Below the pieces are notes generated by a model. That model was not told the DNA's origin, ran no database searches, and saw only the letters and a list, made by a program, of their open reading frames with translations. The translations under genes and the position numbers were made by a program. Shown here piece by piece: positions 1 through 8,752 of a stretch of 64,000 bases of DNA; positions within the stretch are counted from its first letter, which is position 1, and each line of letters starts with the position of its first letter. The DNA is from Paenibacillus ginsengihumi DSM 21568 (GTDB taxonomy: Bacteria; Bacillota; Bacilli; Paenibacillales; NBRC-103111), in NCBI RefSeq assembly GCF_000380965.1, contig NZ_KB905555.1:9338-73337 (forward strand), given 5' to 3'.

Positions 1-125
1 GACCACAGATGGACGCAGAGTACGGAGCCGCAGACGAAACGCGGGCATTCAGGGCCCGCAGGAGCACGAGGCTGCGGACGAAGAGCGGACCACAGGTGGA
101 CGCAGAGTACGGAGCCGCAGACGAA
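1..125. repeat. Two-copy direct repeat, period 87 bp
   Basis: A 38-base block beginning GACCACAG and ending GCAGACGAA occurs at 1-38 and again at 88-125 with one visible mismatch (A/G at its ninth base). The repeat may continue to the left of the window. The whole stretch from 1 to 463 is GC-rich and I see no convincing gene in it. Confidence 0.75.
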
Positions 126-463
126 GCGGAGGGCATAGAGGGAGCCTGGGTGGGCAGGGCCGAGGGCAGCTGTCCGAAAGCGGCGTTGCCTGCCTCGGGC
201 GGAAGAAGGGCGTGCGTATGGCCGGCCGACAGCGTGCCGCGGACCGCTCGCCATCGCGCCTAGAGCTGTCTTGCGGTGTTGCGAGCAGTCCGCTGCTCCG
301 GCTAGGCAGGGGCCGAACCGGGAGCAAGCCAGGCCGGACGGTAAAATGCCTGGCAGACTCGGGCGGTGCGGCGGCCTTCGCATGTCAAAAATAAATCTGC
401 GGCAGGCTTGCAAAGTGCCCCGGACATGCGCATACACTCCTTGTATAAGGGGAGGGAATGCGC

Positions 464-907
464 ATGATTTGGACCGAGATGGACGTTTCCGAGGATACCA
501 AGAAGCTGCTGAACGAGCTCGTCGCCAGGAAGAAAAAGCTGGATCGCTATGCCAAGCTGCGCGCGCTGCTGGCTTACCTCGCGCTGCTTGGCTCGACGGC
601 GACGGTCGTCTATTTTTACAAGGCGATTCTGATTCCTTCCGGCGGCAACATCATGCGCATGCTGGGGGCACTGGCGGGAAGCTCCGCAAATGTGCTGCTT
701 GTCTTCCTGGCGGCGTTTTTATTTTATTTGATGAATTATTATTCGAAGAAGTACGATAAGCAGAAGGCAAAATACGAGTCTTTGCGAGAGGAGGCGGTCG
801 ATCATCTGCGCGGTCCGTCGATCGCTGCCAGACTTACCGACGATAAAGATAAAATCTCCGGCTTTTTGCAGCAAACCTATAAAATCAATGTGACGTACAA
901 AAGCTAG
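464..907 (+). CDS. DUF2663 (YpbF-like) small membrane protein
   Basis: A 147-residue protein with two hydrophobic segments (about residues 34-54 and 76-95) separated by a short loop, flanked by a Lys/Arg-rich N-terminal helix and a charged C-terminal tail. Length and layout fit the DUF2663/YpbF family of Bacillales, whose function is unknown; the family call is from memory of its shape, not a search. Two in-frame ATGs exist at 458 and 464. The GGAGGG at 451-456 is only about one base from the first but seven from the second, so 464 is preferred. The gene stands alone between repeat-bearing stretches. Confidence 0.7.
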   Translation: MIWTEMDVSEDTKKLLNELVARKKKLDRYAKLRALLAYLALLGSTATVVYFYKAILIPSGGNIMRMLGALAGSSANVLLVFLAAFLFYLMNYYSKKYDKQKAKYESLREEAVDHLRGPSIAARLTDDKDKISGFLQQTYKINVTYKS

Positions 908-936
908 CGGAAAAAAGGACACGGGGGCGGGACGCT

Positions 937-1062
937 GCTACATTGCGATCAAGCGTTAGTGCGACGGTGAATCGCGGGCCGAGGGTAAATCGGCGGTGAA
1001 TCTCAGCCGAGGGTGAAACTGCGCTACACCGCGATCAAGCGTTAGTGCGACGATGAATCGCG
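937..1062. repeat. Two-copy direct repeat, period 86 bp
   Basis: A block of about 40 bases containing GCGATCAAGCGTTAGTGCGA is present at 937-976 and 1023-1062. It lies in the roughly 300-base gene-free gap between the DUF2663 gene and the PRPP synthetase gene. Nothing else is recognisable in that gap. Confidence 0.75.
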
Positions 1063-1210
1063 ATTAGCAACAAGCCGCGGTCGCATTGCGAGCCGTTTGA
1101 GGGGCGCCGCGCGCCGCGCGTCAGTCGGCATCCGCATGCTGCCTTGCCGCTCAATCGCCAAGGGGCATGCCCGCGAGACTTGCAGCTTAATCTGCGCTGC
1201 TCCGCGCCGG

Positions 1211-2191
1211 TCAGCCCAGCGAACTGTCGATGACCTGCTCGGGGACGTTGTCGAACAGCGGGCTGAGCGATTCCTTGCGGTGAATGCGGCTGACGGCTTC
1301 GCCGAACAGCGGCGCCGCGGATACCTGCATTATTTTAGCGGAATGGATCAGGTGGGGATTGTCTACGGAATCGGTTCCAATGATGCGCTCGATGGGGCTG
1401 GCGTCCAGCTTTTTGACTGCGGCTTCGCTCAGGACGAGATGGGACAGGCAGGCGATAATGCTTACAGCTCCCCGCTGCTTCAGCAGCTGGGCTATCTCCG
1501 TCAGCGTTCCGCCGGAAATGGAGAAGTCGTCGACAATAACGGCCGTTTTGCCGGCGACGTCGCCGATCAGCTCAAGCAGCTCGGCCCGCTCGTTATGGCT
1601 GCGCCTCGTTTTGTCTCCGATAGCGATGGAAGCGCCGAGATGCTCCGCGAATTTGCGGGCTTGCTTGGCAAAGCCCGCGTCCGGCGAGACGACGACCGGG
1701 TCGGCGGGCTGTAGCCGCTTGACCGCCTCGCACAGGACAGGCAAAGCGAACAGGTGATCCACCGGCTTCTTGAAAAAGCCTTGAATTTGCTGGCTGTGCA
1801 AATCCATGGCGACGATGCGGTCTACTCCGGCCAGCTCCATTGACTCCGCGCATACCCTTGCCCGGATAGAGACGCGCGGCTCGTCTTTTTTGTCGCCTTT
1901 GGCATAGCTGAAATAGGGGAGAATGACCGTTACGGAGTTGGCGCTGGCTCTCTTGAAGGCGTCAGCCCAAAAAAGAATTTCCACGAATTCGTCGTTTGGC
2001 CTGAGACCGATCGATTGAACGAGATAGACGTCCTTGTCCCGCACCGTTTCGCCGATGCGAACGAAGATATTGCCTTCCGAAAAGGTTATCGTTTCGGACT
2101 GTCCCAGGTTTGCGCCAATATATCGGCACATTTTCTCGGCAAACGCCTTTCCCGAGCTGCCCGCAAAAATTTTGATTTCATGATTGTTCAA
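1211..2191 (-). CDS. Divergent ribose-phosphate pyrophosphokinase (PRPP synthetase)
   Basis: A 326-residue class I PRPP synthetase-like protein, which would transfer pyrophosphate from ATP to ribose 5-phosphate. Both phosphoribosyltransferase-type halves are present. The metal/ribose region reads AMDLHSQQIQGFF (residues about 135-147) and VSPDAGFAKQARKF follows. The ATP-loop motif usually seen as YARQDRK is YAKGDKK here, and the PRPP-binding loop usually seen as DDIIDTAGT is DDFSISGGT. The catalytic-loop Lys/Arg cluster (DKTRR) is kept. These changes suggest a second, diverged paralogue rather than the housekeeping prs. The start is TTG, 6 bases after GGGAGGGATCGA. It stands alone. Confidence 0.85.
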   Translation of the reverse strand: MNNHEIKIFAGSSGKAFAEKMCRYIGANLGQSETITFSEGNIFVRIGETVRDKDVYLVQSIGLRPNDEFVEILFWADAFKRASANSVTVILPYFSYAKGDKKDEPRVSIRARVCAESMELAGVDRIVAMDLHSQQIQGFFKKPVDHLFALPVLCEAVKRLQPADPVVVSPDAGFAKQARKFAEHLGASIAIGDKTRRSHNERAELLELIGDVAGKTAVIVDDFSISGGTLTEIAQLLKQRGAVSIIACLSHLVLSEAAVKKLDASPIERIIGTDSVDNPHLIHSAKIMQVSAAPLFGEAVSRIHRKESLSPLFDNVPEQVIDSSLG

Positions 2192-2329
2192 ATCGATCCC
2201 TCCCGGAGCATTCGTCTGCCGTAGGCGGCTGTCATCTAGATTATACGCGCAACTCCGAAAGTTCTGCTTGTTTTTTGTAGCGATTCCGGGATCAGCGCTT
2301 GACCAACTAACCCAGGCCTGGACGAGACG

Positions 2330-2560
2330 CCTTCAGGTTCGCTGCGAACGCTAACGCTGCTGAGAAGCGCTATTTCCATGAATATAGCCTTATTAAAAAT
2401 ATAAGGAAACCGAGCAGCGCTATTTTGCCTAAAAACTCGCTTTCGATCGCTCCGAAGGTACAATTAGGTGGCTGGCGAGCGTTACAATCCGATAACGGTT
2501 ATTTCTAGCGAAATAAGCTTTGTGGCCAGCGTTAGCGTGGCGGAGTTAGCGCAACAGCGC
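2330..2560 (-). repeat. Dispersed repeat family B, copy 1
   Basis: Read on the minus strand this contains AACGCTGGCCACAAAGCTTATTT, then GTAACGCTC, AAAATAGCGCTGCTCGG, a TTATATTTTTAA run and a closing AGCGTTAGCG. The same order of blocks is found at 30488 and 35031 on the plus strand. Together with family A, it fills most of the 1.2 kb gene-free gap from 2192 to 3385. Confidence 0.65.
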
Positions 2561-2871
2561 CAACGCTGCGCCAGACCTTGTGTCACTTCCCAGGATCAAG
2601 AAGGGCAGATGTCGGGATTCGACGACACGGCGATCAAGAAAGGTCATGCGTGTAACAACCCGCAGCGCGGTTCGCTGCGATAAGCCGGGGGGAAGGCCGA
2701 AAAAGGCAAAGAGCGGGGCGATTCCCGCTCTTGTGCGCAGCTTTATGCGCTGTTTGGAAGCGCTTTCTGATGAATTGACTTGCTGCCGTCTGGATGCGTA
2801 TAATACCAGATGTAACCGGTTGCAAATTCGCTCCCTGATCATCAGGGTTGCATGCCCATCCCTCAGCACAT

Positions 2872-3078
2872 GAGGCGACAAATCCTGCAAAAAATACAAC
2901 ATTTTCGGCATTTATTGTGCAAGAGAAAGGGGAATGTTGCATTTTATACAACAATTTAGGGGCGATGGGCTTCAAACCCGGAAACATCGCCTGAAATGTT
3001 GCACAAAATACACAAAATACAACATTGAGCCGTAAATAGGGTGTATCCCCCCGTTTTTGTTGTACAAAATACAACATT
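2872..3078 (-). repeat. Dispersed repeat family A, copy 1
   Basis: An AT-richer block with several palindromic TTGTACAAAATACAACA-like motifs. Its reverse complement aligns by eye block for block with 29845-30048: GTGCAACATTTC, GGCGATGTTTCCGGGTTT, GCCCATCGCC, TTGTTGTATAAAATGCAACATT, GAAAATGTTG and a final GCAGGATTTGTCGCC. Short open frames run through it, but they are by-products of the repeat. Confidence 0.8.
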
Positions 3079-3385
3079 TGCGGGCTCTCGTGAAAATAGT
3101 CCGGGGTCCGCGGTCCATTTTCATCATCTGATGGTGCTGCGCGAGAAATCGCTCGTCATAGCCGTCCGCGATTGCTTCGCGCTCGGTTGCCGCATTCGGA
3201 CCGCGGACATGTCGGCGGCGGAGAACCGTTCAATTGCCCAGAGCGGCCGATATCGCCTGCCAGAATGCCGCCTACCGGAAGCTTCCTGCCAGGGAGATTG
3301 CCGTCAGCCAAACTGCCGATTGCCAGGGAGAATGCCGCTGTGGCCTGGCCGTTATGAAGCCGGTCTTGGCGCAGCTTGGCGATAG

Positions 3386-4696
3386 TTATTTCTGCTCTGC
3401 CTCGATTTTCTGGTTCACTTCTTCCTCGGCGGTTCTAAGGGCCGTGTTCAGATCGGTTTCGCCCGTCAGCAGCGGCGTATACTGCTTGCGGATGGCTTCC
3501 TCGACAAAGGTATCGTACCGCGTTTTGGCAACGGCCGGGGCGGGACGGTTGAAGAAGACGGCGTTTTTGATGTTTTTGTCCTTCATCTCCGTCTCTTCGC
3601 CGAACACCTGCTTGATGGCATCGTTGTTCAGCGTGGTGATGCCTCCGGATTTGGACATCCGGGTCTGGTAGTCGTCCGATATAAACAGCTTCACCACTTC
3701 CATCGCGGCATCTTTATGCTCGCTGGTAGATGTAATGAACATGTACGTCGGATACGACTGGCTGCCGACCTTCGGGTTGTCCTTGAAGCTCGGGAGCGAG
3801 ACAACGTCGTAGTTCATCCCTTTTAACCATTCGTACTCTCCGTACATAAAGCTGAACATCGCCGTATTTTGCGTTTTGGAAAACTCGTCTAAATAAGGGA
3901 TTTTGTACCATTTGCTTTTCAGCTCGGCTGCCACCTGTTTGTACACGTCGGATTGCATCGGATTAAGCATCGATTCCTGAAGCAGCTTTTTCCAATCCTC
4001 GTTGTTCAGCGACGCCCGGTTCGTCTTCGGATCGACATTGACCAGCGAAAGCGGATTCATCCGCAGATAATGGTTGATCGAGGTGGAATAGCCGACGTAA
4101 TGGACTCCGCCGTCGCTTCTCGTGAGCTTCTTGGACAGCTCGGTCAATTCGTCCCAGGTCATGCCGTCCTGAGGATAGGGCACGCCGAACCGGTCGAAGA
4201 TGTCCTTGTTGTACATAATGAGCATCGTGCTGTTGCTGATGGGAAGCCCGTACAGCCCGCCCATCACGTTGATCGCCTCGATCGCGCCCGGGTCAAAACG
4301 GTTCAAATCGACGTTGTGCTTCTTCACCAGCTCCGTCATGTCCTCGTGCAGCCCGACATCGAGCAGCGAGCCCTTGAGGCCGATCTGGCCGATGGAATCG
4401 ATAAATATGTCGATCTTCATCGATCCGCTGGCGACCATCTCCGGGAACGATACGGTTTTGTCCTTCGGTATGAATTTGACGGTTACGTTCGGCAGCTTTT
4501 CCCGAATATAATTGCCGAACTGCGACATGAACTGTTCCTCGGGAATTCCTGCGTTATGATAAAAAGAGAGCTCGACCGGCTCGGCGAGCGCTCCTCCCGG
4601 CTCCGGTTCCGACGCGATGTCCTGCCGCGAGCAGGCGGAAAGCGCCATCGCCGCCGTCAGCGCCAAAACGGCGCAGGTACGCTGTGTTCTTGTCAT
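3386..4696 (-). CDS. Extracellular sugar-binding lipoprotein (ABC transporter family 1)
   Basis: A 436-residue ABC solute-binding lipoprotein: a positively charged N-terminus, a hydrophobic segment and the lipobox LSAC with the cysteine near residue 21. The body contains the family 1 pattern YNKDIFDRFG(V)PYPQDGMTWDE and FITSTSEHKDAA. It would capture an oligosaccharide or sugar outside the membrane. The ATG at 4696 is chosen because AAAGGGGAC lies just upstream and the signal peptide begins there; a longer in-frame extension lacks support. It is divergent from an AraC regulator and has no permease genes beside it. It is a clear paralogue of the protein at 31870-33183. Confidence 0.88.
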   Translation of the reverse strand: MTRTQRTCAVLALTAAMALSACSRQDIASEPEPGGALAEPVELSFYHNAGIPEEQFMSQFGNYIREKLPNVTVKFIPKDKTVSFPEMVASGSMKIDIFIDSIGQIGLKGSLLDVGLHEDMTELVKKHNVDLNRFDPGAIEAINVMGGLYGLPISNSTMLIMYNKDIFDRFGVPYPQDGMTWDELTELSKKLTRSDGGVHYVGYSTSINHYLRMNPLSLVNVDPKTNRASLNNEDWKKLLQESMLNPMQSDVYKQVAAELKSKWYKIPYLDEFSKTQNTAMFSFMYGEYEWLKGMNYDVVSLPSFKDNPKVGSQSYPTYMFITSTSEHKDAAMEVVKLFISDDYQTRMSKSGGITTLNNDAIKQVFGEETEMKDKNIKNAVFFNRPAPAVAKTRYDTFVEEAIRKQYTPLLTGETDLNTALRTAEEEVNQKIEAEQK

Positions 4697-4867
4697 CTGT
4701 TTTTGTCCCCTTTCTAAAATGTGGCTGCCGCTCTCTGAATACGCTGTCATCCCAGCGGATTCATGCTCCATGATAGCGAATGAAACGCCGGAAAGTCTGT
4801 TGCCGGGTTTAGCAGATTTGTTGCTGGATTACGATAATGTCCGCCGCGTCCGCGCGGGCAGGGGGTG

Positions 4868-5740
4868 ATGGACGTGCGAATGACGAATTATATGCATTTA
4901 AACGAATATCCTTTTTTCTTCCGTTTGCGGGAGGACCGGACGCAGCAGTTTATCAGCGTGCGCCACGCGCATCAGGGCGTCGAGATGCTGTACGTGCACG
5001 AAGGCTTCGGGCGGGTATCGATCGACCGGCAGTCGTTCATCGTAAGGCCGGGCACGCTGTTCATTTTTAAGCCGTATCAGCTGCATCAGGTGCAGATGTT
5101 TACGAGCTCCCGCCAGCCGTATGTGCGCACGCTGCTGCTGTTCGAGCCGGCTGCGCTGGAGAAGTTCCTGACCGCGTTTCCGTCGCTGCGCAGGCTGCTC
5201 TTCTCCATGCTGCACGAACGGACGGCGCCGATGGTGTTCGGGGAACTGGATCCGAGCAGCCTCGATGCGCTTTTTCAGCTGTATCAGGGCGGCTTTCGGC
5301 CGATGAACTCCGCGGATGTGATGGAGCACCAGGCGATGCTTCTGATCTCCATGCTGTGCATGCTTAAAACGGCCTGGGACACGGCGACGTCTCCGCTGTC
5401 TCCGGTCGAGCAAATGATCCGCTGGATCGATCTTCACTATATGGAGCCCTTCGAATTGAAAAAGCTCGCGCAGGCGGTTCATTTGTCGCCGGCTTACGTC
5501 TCTTATTTGTTCAAAAAACAGGTCGGCTCCAGCATTACGGATTATTTGAAAAAGGTGCGCATCCGCCAAGCTTGCTGGCTGCTGAAGACGAGCGATCTTT
5601 CGGTAGGGGAGGTGGGCGAGGCGGTCGGCCTGACGAACGAGTCATATTTTTGCCAGCTGTTCAAAGCGGAGACGGGCACGAGCCCGTACCGCTACAAAAA
5701 AGATGCGGAAAACAATCCGCCCTTCGTCCCCTTTAAATAA
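4868..5740 (+). CDS. AraC family transcriptional regulator
   Basis: A 290-residue regulator with an N-terminal cupin-like sensing half (about residues 15-140, HAHQGVEMLYVHEGFG and RPGTLFIFKPYQLHQV) and a C-terminal double helix-turn-helix (about 185-285, KLAQAVHLSPAYVSYLFKKQVG and VGEAVGLTNESYFCQLFKAETG). It is transcribed away from the binding-protein gene and probably controls it. The start is uncertain: GTG 4865, ATG 4868 and ATG 4880 are in frame, and the G-rich RBS-like run at 4861-4867 is better spaced for 4880. Confidence 0.88.
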   Translation: MDVRMTNYMHLNEYPFFFRLREDRTQQFISVRHAHQGVEMLYVHEGFGRVSIDRQSFIVRPGTLFIFKPYQLHQVQMFTSSRQPYVRTLLLFEPAALEKFLTAFPSLRRLLFSMLHERTAPMVFGELDPSSLDALFQLYQGGFRPMNSADVMEHQAMLLISMLCMLKTAWDTATSPLSPVEQMIRWIDLHYMEPFELKKLAQAVHLSPAYVSYLFKKQVGSSITDYLKKVRIRQACWLLKTSDLSVGEVGEAVGLTNESYFCQLFKAETGTSPYRYKKDAENNPPFVPFK

Positions 5741-5764
5741 GCGGGATCGAGGCGGCGAGCGCGT

Positions 5765-6045
5765 TGGTTGCACCGGCTTCGGTGCCGGAGAGAGAACTTC
5801 GTGCCAGAGGCAGGACTTCGGTGCCGCAGACAGGACTTCGGCGCTGCTGAGAGGACTTCGCTGCCTGCGCCAGGACTTCGCCGCGCGGATTTGGCGCTGC
5901 TGAGAGAACTTCGCTGCCTGTGCCAAGGCTTCGGTGCCGGAGGCAGGATTTCGGTGCCACAGAGAGGGCTTCGGCGCTGCTGAGAGGACTTCGCCGCCTG
6001 CGCCAGGACTTCGCCGCGCGGATTTGGCGCTGCTGGCTTCAGCGT
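5765..6045. repeat. Tandem repeat array with GGACTTCG core
   Basis: About a dozen imperfect 20-24 base units centred on AGGACTTCGSYGCC. A higher-order period of 133 bases is visible: the block GCGCTGCTGAGAGGACTTCG at 5841 recurs at 5974, each followed by a GCGCGGATTTGGCGCTGCTG block. It fills the 5741-6169 gap apart from the promoter near its right end. Open frames in this stretch are repeat artefacts. Confidence 0.8.
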
Positions 6046-6113
6046 CAGGCCGAATGTTCGGCGCCGAATTTTCGCGAGGAAGCGCTGACAGCGTAGTTTT
6101 ATCCTGCGGCTGA

Positions 6114-6122
6114 TGGTATAAT
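6114..6122 (+). promoter_or_regulatory. Extended -10 promoter element
   Basis: TGGTATAAT is a perfect extended -10 (TGnTATAAT), 48 bases before the methyltransferase start. No good -35 is visible at the proper distance, which fits an extended -10 promoter. Confidence 0.5.
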
Positions 6123-6169
6123 GTACAGCACAACCTTCGTCTCATGAAAGAAAGCGGGCGTTAATCGGA

Positions 6170-6856
6170 ATGAACGTGCGGGAGATGTTCGGCGATATCG
6201 ATATTTATTTGTTCGATCAGCTGCTGAAAGGGCGGATCGGACCCGGCATGAGAATATTGGATGCCGGTTGCGGGCAAGGGCGGAATCTTGTCTATTTCAT
6301 GCGCGAGGGCTACGATATATATGGCGTGGACCGTTCGGAGGAAGCGATTGCCGCCGTCCGGGACCTTGCGCTGGAGCTGGAGGCCGATACGGCGCTTCCC
6401 GGCGGGTTGGCCGGTTCCGGAGAAGAGCGATTTCGCGTGGAGCCAATCGAGAAGCTCAGCTTCGCGAACGATTATTTCGATGTCGTCATCTGCAACGCGG
6501 TGCTGCATTTCGCCGCGGACGAGGCGCATTTTCTGCAGATGGCCGGCGAATTGTGGCGCGTGCTGAAGCATGACGGCTTCCTGTTCGTGCGCATGGCGTC
6601 GAAGGTCGGCATGGAGCGGCGGATCCGGCCAATCCCGGGCACGCAGCGCCATCTGCTGCCGGACGGGACGGAGCTATTCCTGGCGGACGACGAGCTGCTC
6701 GGCCGCATGGCGGAGAAGCTGCACGGGCAGTGGCTCGAGCCGGTCAAGACGGTGCTGGTCGGAGACCGGCGGGCGATGACGACCTGCTGCCTCAAAAAGC
6801 CGCGCATCTTGTTTTTCGAGCCGATCGCGGCGGATTTGCCGAAACTGGAGTATTGA
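6170..6856 (+). CDS. Class I SAM-dependent methyltransferase
   Basis: A 228-residue Rossmann-fold methyltransferase. Motif I is ILDAGCGQGRN (about residues 29-39), followed by the acidic GVDRSEEAI and the post-motif FDVVICNAVLHFA typical of the Methyltransf_11/12 group that includes TehB-like enzymes. The substrate cannot be told. The start ATG has only a weak upstream GAAAGAAAGCGGG. The nitrilase gene begins 16 bases downstream, so the two are probably co-transcribed from the extended -10 promoter. Confidence 0.85.
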   Translation: MNVREMFGDIDIYLFDQLLKGRIGPGMRILDAGCGQGRNLVYFMREGYDIYGVDRSEEAIAAVRDLALELEADTALPGGLAGSGEERFRVEPIEKLSFANDYFDVVICNAVLHFAADEAHFLQMAGELWRVLKHDGFLFVRMASKVGMERRIRPIPGTQRHLLPDGTELFLADDELLGRMAEKLHGQWLEPVKTVLVGDRRAMTTCCLKKPRILFFEPIAADLPKLEY

Positions 6857-6872
6857 AGGAGCTGTAAATTAG

Positions 6873-7736
6873 ATGAAGATGAGAGTATCCGCTGTGCAGT
6901 ATCATTTACATACGATTGCCGGATTCGACGATTTCGCCCGGCAGGTGACGCATTACGTGAAGACGGCCGCCGAGTTCGAGGCCGATTTTGTGCTGTTTCC
7001 GGAGCTGTTCACGACGCAATTGCTGTCCATCGGACGCGGCGGCGGTAGCGGCGAGGCGCTGCCGATTGGGGAGCTTCCCTCGTTCACGGAACAATACGAG
7101 GCATTGTTCCGGAAGCTTGCCACGGACACAGGCATGCATCTGATCGGCGGAACCCATATTATCCGCGATGGGGACCGGCTATACAACACGGCTTACTTGT
7201 TCTACCCCGACGGGCGGATCGGCACGCAGCGGAAGCTGCATATTACGCCGACGGAAGTGAAGGAATGGGATATGGCTGCAGGCGATGCGCTGCAGGTCTT
7301 CGATACGGATAAAGGCCGGATCGCGATTCTGATCTGCTACGATATCGAATTTCCGGAGATCGTGCGGATGGCCAGGGCACGCGGCGCAGACGTCATTTTC
7401 TGCCCGTCGTGCACCGACGACCGGCACGGGTTTCACCGGGTGCGCTACTGCTGTCACGCCCGCACGATCGAGAACCAGGTATACGTCGTGACGACCGGCA
7501 CGGTCGGCTCGCTGCCGACCGTCGATTTCATGCGCGGCAATTACGGACAGGCGGCGATCATTACGCCGAACGATGTTCCGTTCCCGCCAGGGGGCATGAT
7601 GACGGCCGGGGAAATTAACGACGACATGGTAATCACGGGCGATCTGGACCTGTCTTTGCTGCAGCAGGTCAGGGACAAAGGCTCGGTGACGACATGGCGC
7701 GACCGCCGCACCGATCTGTATACGGATTGGCAGTAA
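6873..7736 (+). CDS. Carbon-nitrogen hydrolase (nitrilase superfamily)
   Basis: A 287-residue nitrilase-fold amidohydrolase. The Glu-Lys-Cys catalytic triad is readable as E44 (LFPELFT), K121 (QRKLHITPTEV) and C155 (ILICYDIEFPE). GAAGGAGC precedes the ATG. The sequence resembles the hydrolase half of Bacillus YhcX, a GNAT-nitrilase fusion, and the GNAT half is encoded separately just downstream at 7932. The natural amide substrate is unknown. Confidence 0.9.
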   Translation: MKMRVSAVQYHLHTIAGFDDFARQVTHYVKTAAEFEADFVLFPELFTTQLLSIGRGGGSGEALPIGELPSFTEQYEALFRKLATDTGMHLIGGTHIIRDGDRLYNTAYLFYPDGRIGTQRKLHITPTEVKEWDMAAGDALQVFDTDKGRIAILICYDIEFPEIVRMARARGADVIFCPSCTDDRHGFHRVRYCCHARTIENQVYVVTTGTVGSLPTVDFMRGNYGQAAIITPNDVPFPPGGMMTAGEINDDMVITGDLDLSLLQQVRDKGSVTTWRDRRTDLYTDWQ

Positions 7737-7931
7737 TAAGGCGCGGCAGCTCGCCGAAGCGATCAGGGCGCCAGTTCGAGCGCTCGCCGCGCTACCGTGG
7801 CCGATAAGGTAGCCGAGCGGCCCGGTCGTCTGGCGCGCGCCGACGAGAAGAAGCTGCAGGATGAGGCCGCTCGCCCGCGCGGGAGAGGGCGGGCTTGCCT
7901 CCTGCAGGCGAGACGTGAAGGAGGTTGCGGG

Positions 7932-8618
7932 ATGTCGTATCGGAAAGAACTATACGTATTCGATGGAGACCGGCCGGTGAAGGCCGTCATCCGGACATAT
8001 CGCGAGGCCGATTTTGCCGGATTGATCCGCATACAGCAGGAGAGCTTCCCTCCGCCGTTTCCAGCTGAGCTGTGGTGGAACGAGGAGCAATTGTTAAACC
8101 ACGTAACGAGATTCCCGGAAGGAGCGCTGTGCGTCGAGGTCGAGGGAGAGCTTGCCGCCTCCATGACCGGGCTGCGGGTCCGCTTCGATCCGCAGCATGC
8201 CGAGCATACGTGGGAAGAAATAACGGATTCCGGCTACATTCGCAACCACGATCCGGAAGGGGAGACGCTGTATATCGTCGATATTTGCGTCCGGCCCGCA
8301 TACCGGAAGCTTGGGCTTGGCAAATGGCTCATGCTGTCGATGTACGAGGTTGTCGTGCAACTCGGGCTGAAGCGACTGCTCGGCGGAGGACGCATCCCCG
8401 GATATCATCGGCATGCCGACAGCATGTCCGCTGAGGACTATGTCGAAGCGGTTATGGCCGGCCGGCTGAAGGACCCGGTTATGACGTTCCTGCTGCGCTG
8501 CGGCCGCACGCCGGTGAAGCTTATTCCCGGCTATCTGGAGGACGAGGAATCCCGCGGCTATGCCATGCTTATGGAATGGCGCAATCCGTTCGCCCACTTA
8601 AGCGCGAACGGACGGTAG
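7932..8618 (+). CDS. GNAT acetyltransferase, YhcX N-domain-like
   Basis: A 228-residue GNAT protein. The acetyl-CoA loop region is VRPAYRKLGLGKWLM (about residues 119-133), followed by LLGGGRIPGYHRHADSMSAEDYVEAV, a block that I recall as characteristic of the GNAT half of YhcX. The start is set by GAAGGAGG nine bases upstream of the ATG. It lies 195 bases after the nitrilase gene, a gap holding a GC-rich hairpin but no gene. The two probably act together as the split equivalent of the fused protein. Confidence 0.85.
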   Translation: MSYRKELYVFDGDRPVKAVIRTYREADFAGLIRIQQESFPPPFPAELWWNEEQLLNHVTRFPEGALCVEVEGELAASMTGLRVRFDPQHAEHTWEEITDSGYIRNHDPEGETLYIVDICVRPAYRKLGLGKWLMLSMYEVVVQLGLKRLLGGGRIPGYHRHADSMSAEDYVEAVMAGRLKDPVMTFLLRCGRTPVKLIPGYLEDEESRGYAMLMEWRNPFAHLSANGR

Positions 8619-8752
8619 GGTACAGGCCGTCTCGGCGGATGAATTGCCGGCCGGCCGACTGAAGGTGCACGTTTATCGTCCTGGCTGCAAGGTTACACTG
8701 ATTTCATGGGACGACGATTCCCGCGAATGAGTGTGACACAGGAGGTAAACAC

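Noticed and set aside
2634-3077. Open frame of 147 codons on the minus strand
   Set aside because: It lies within repeat family A and reappears in altered form at the other copies; there is no RBS and it is explained by the repeat.
5642-6145. Open frames across the GGACTTCG array
   Set aside because: Low-complexity translations caused by the tandem repeat, with no start signals.
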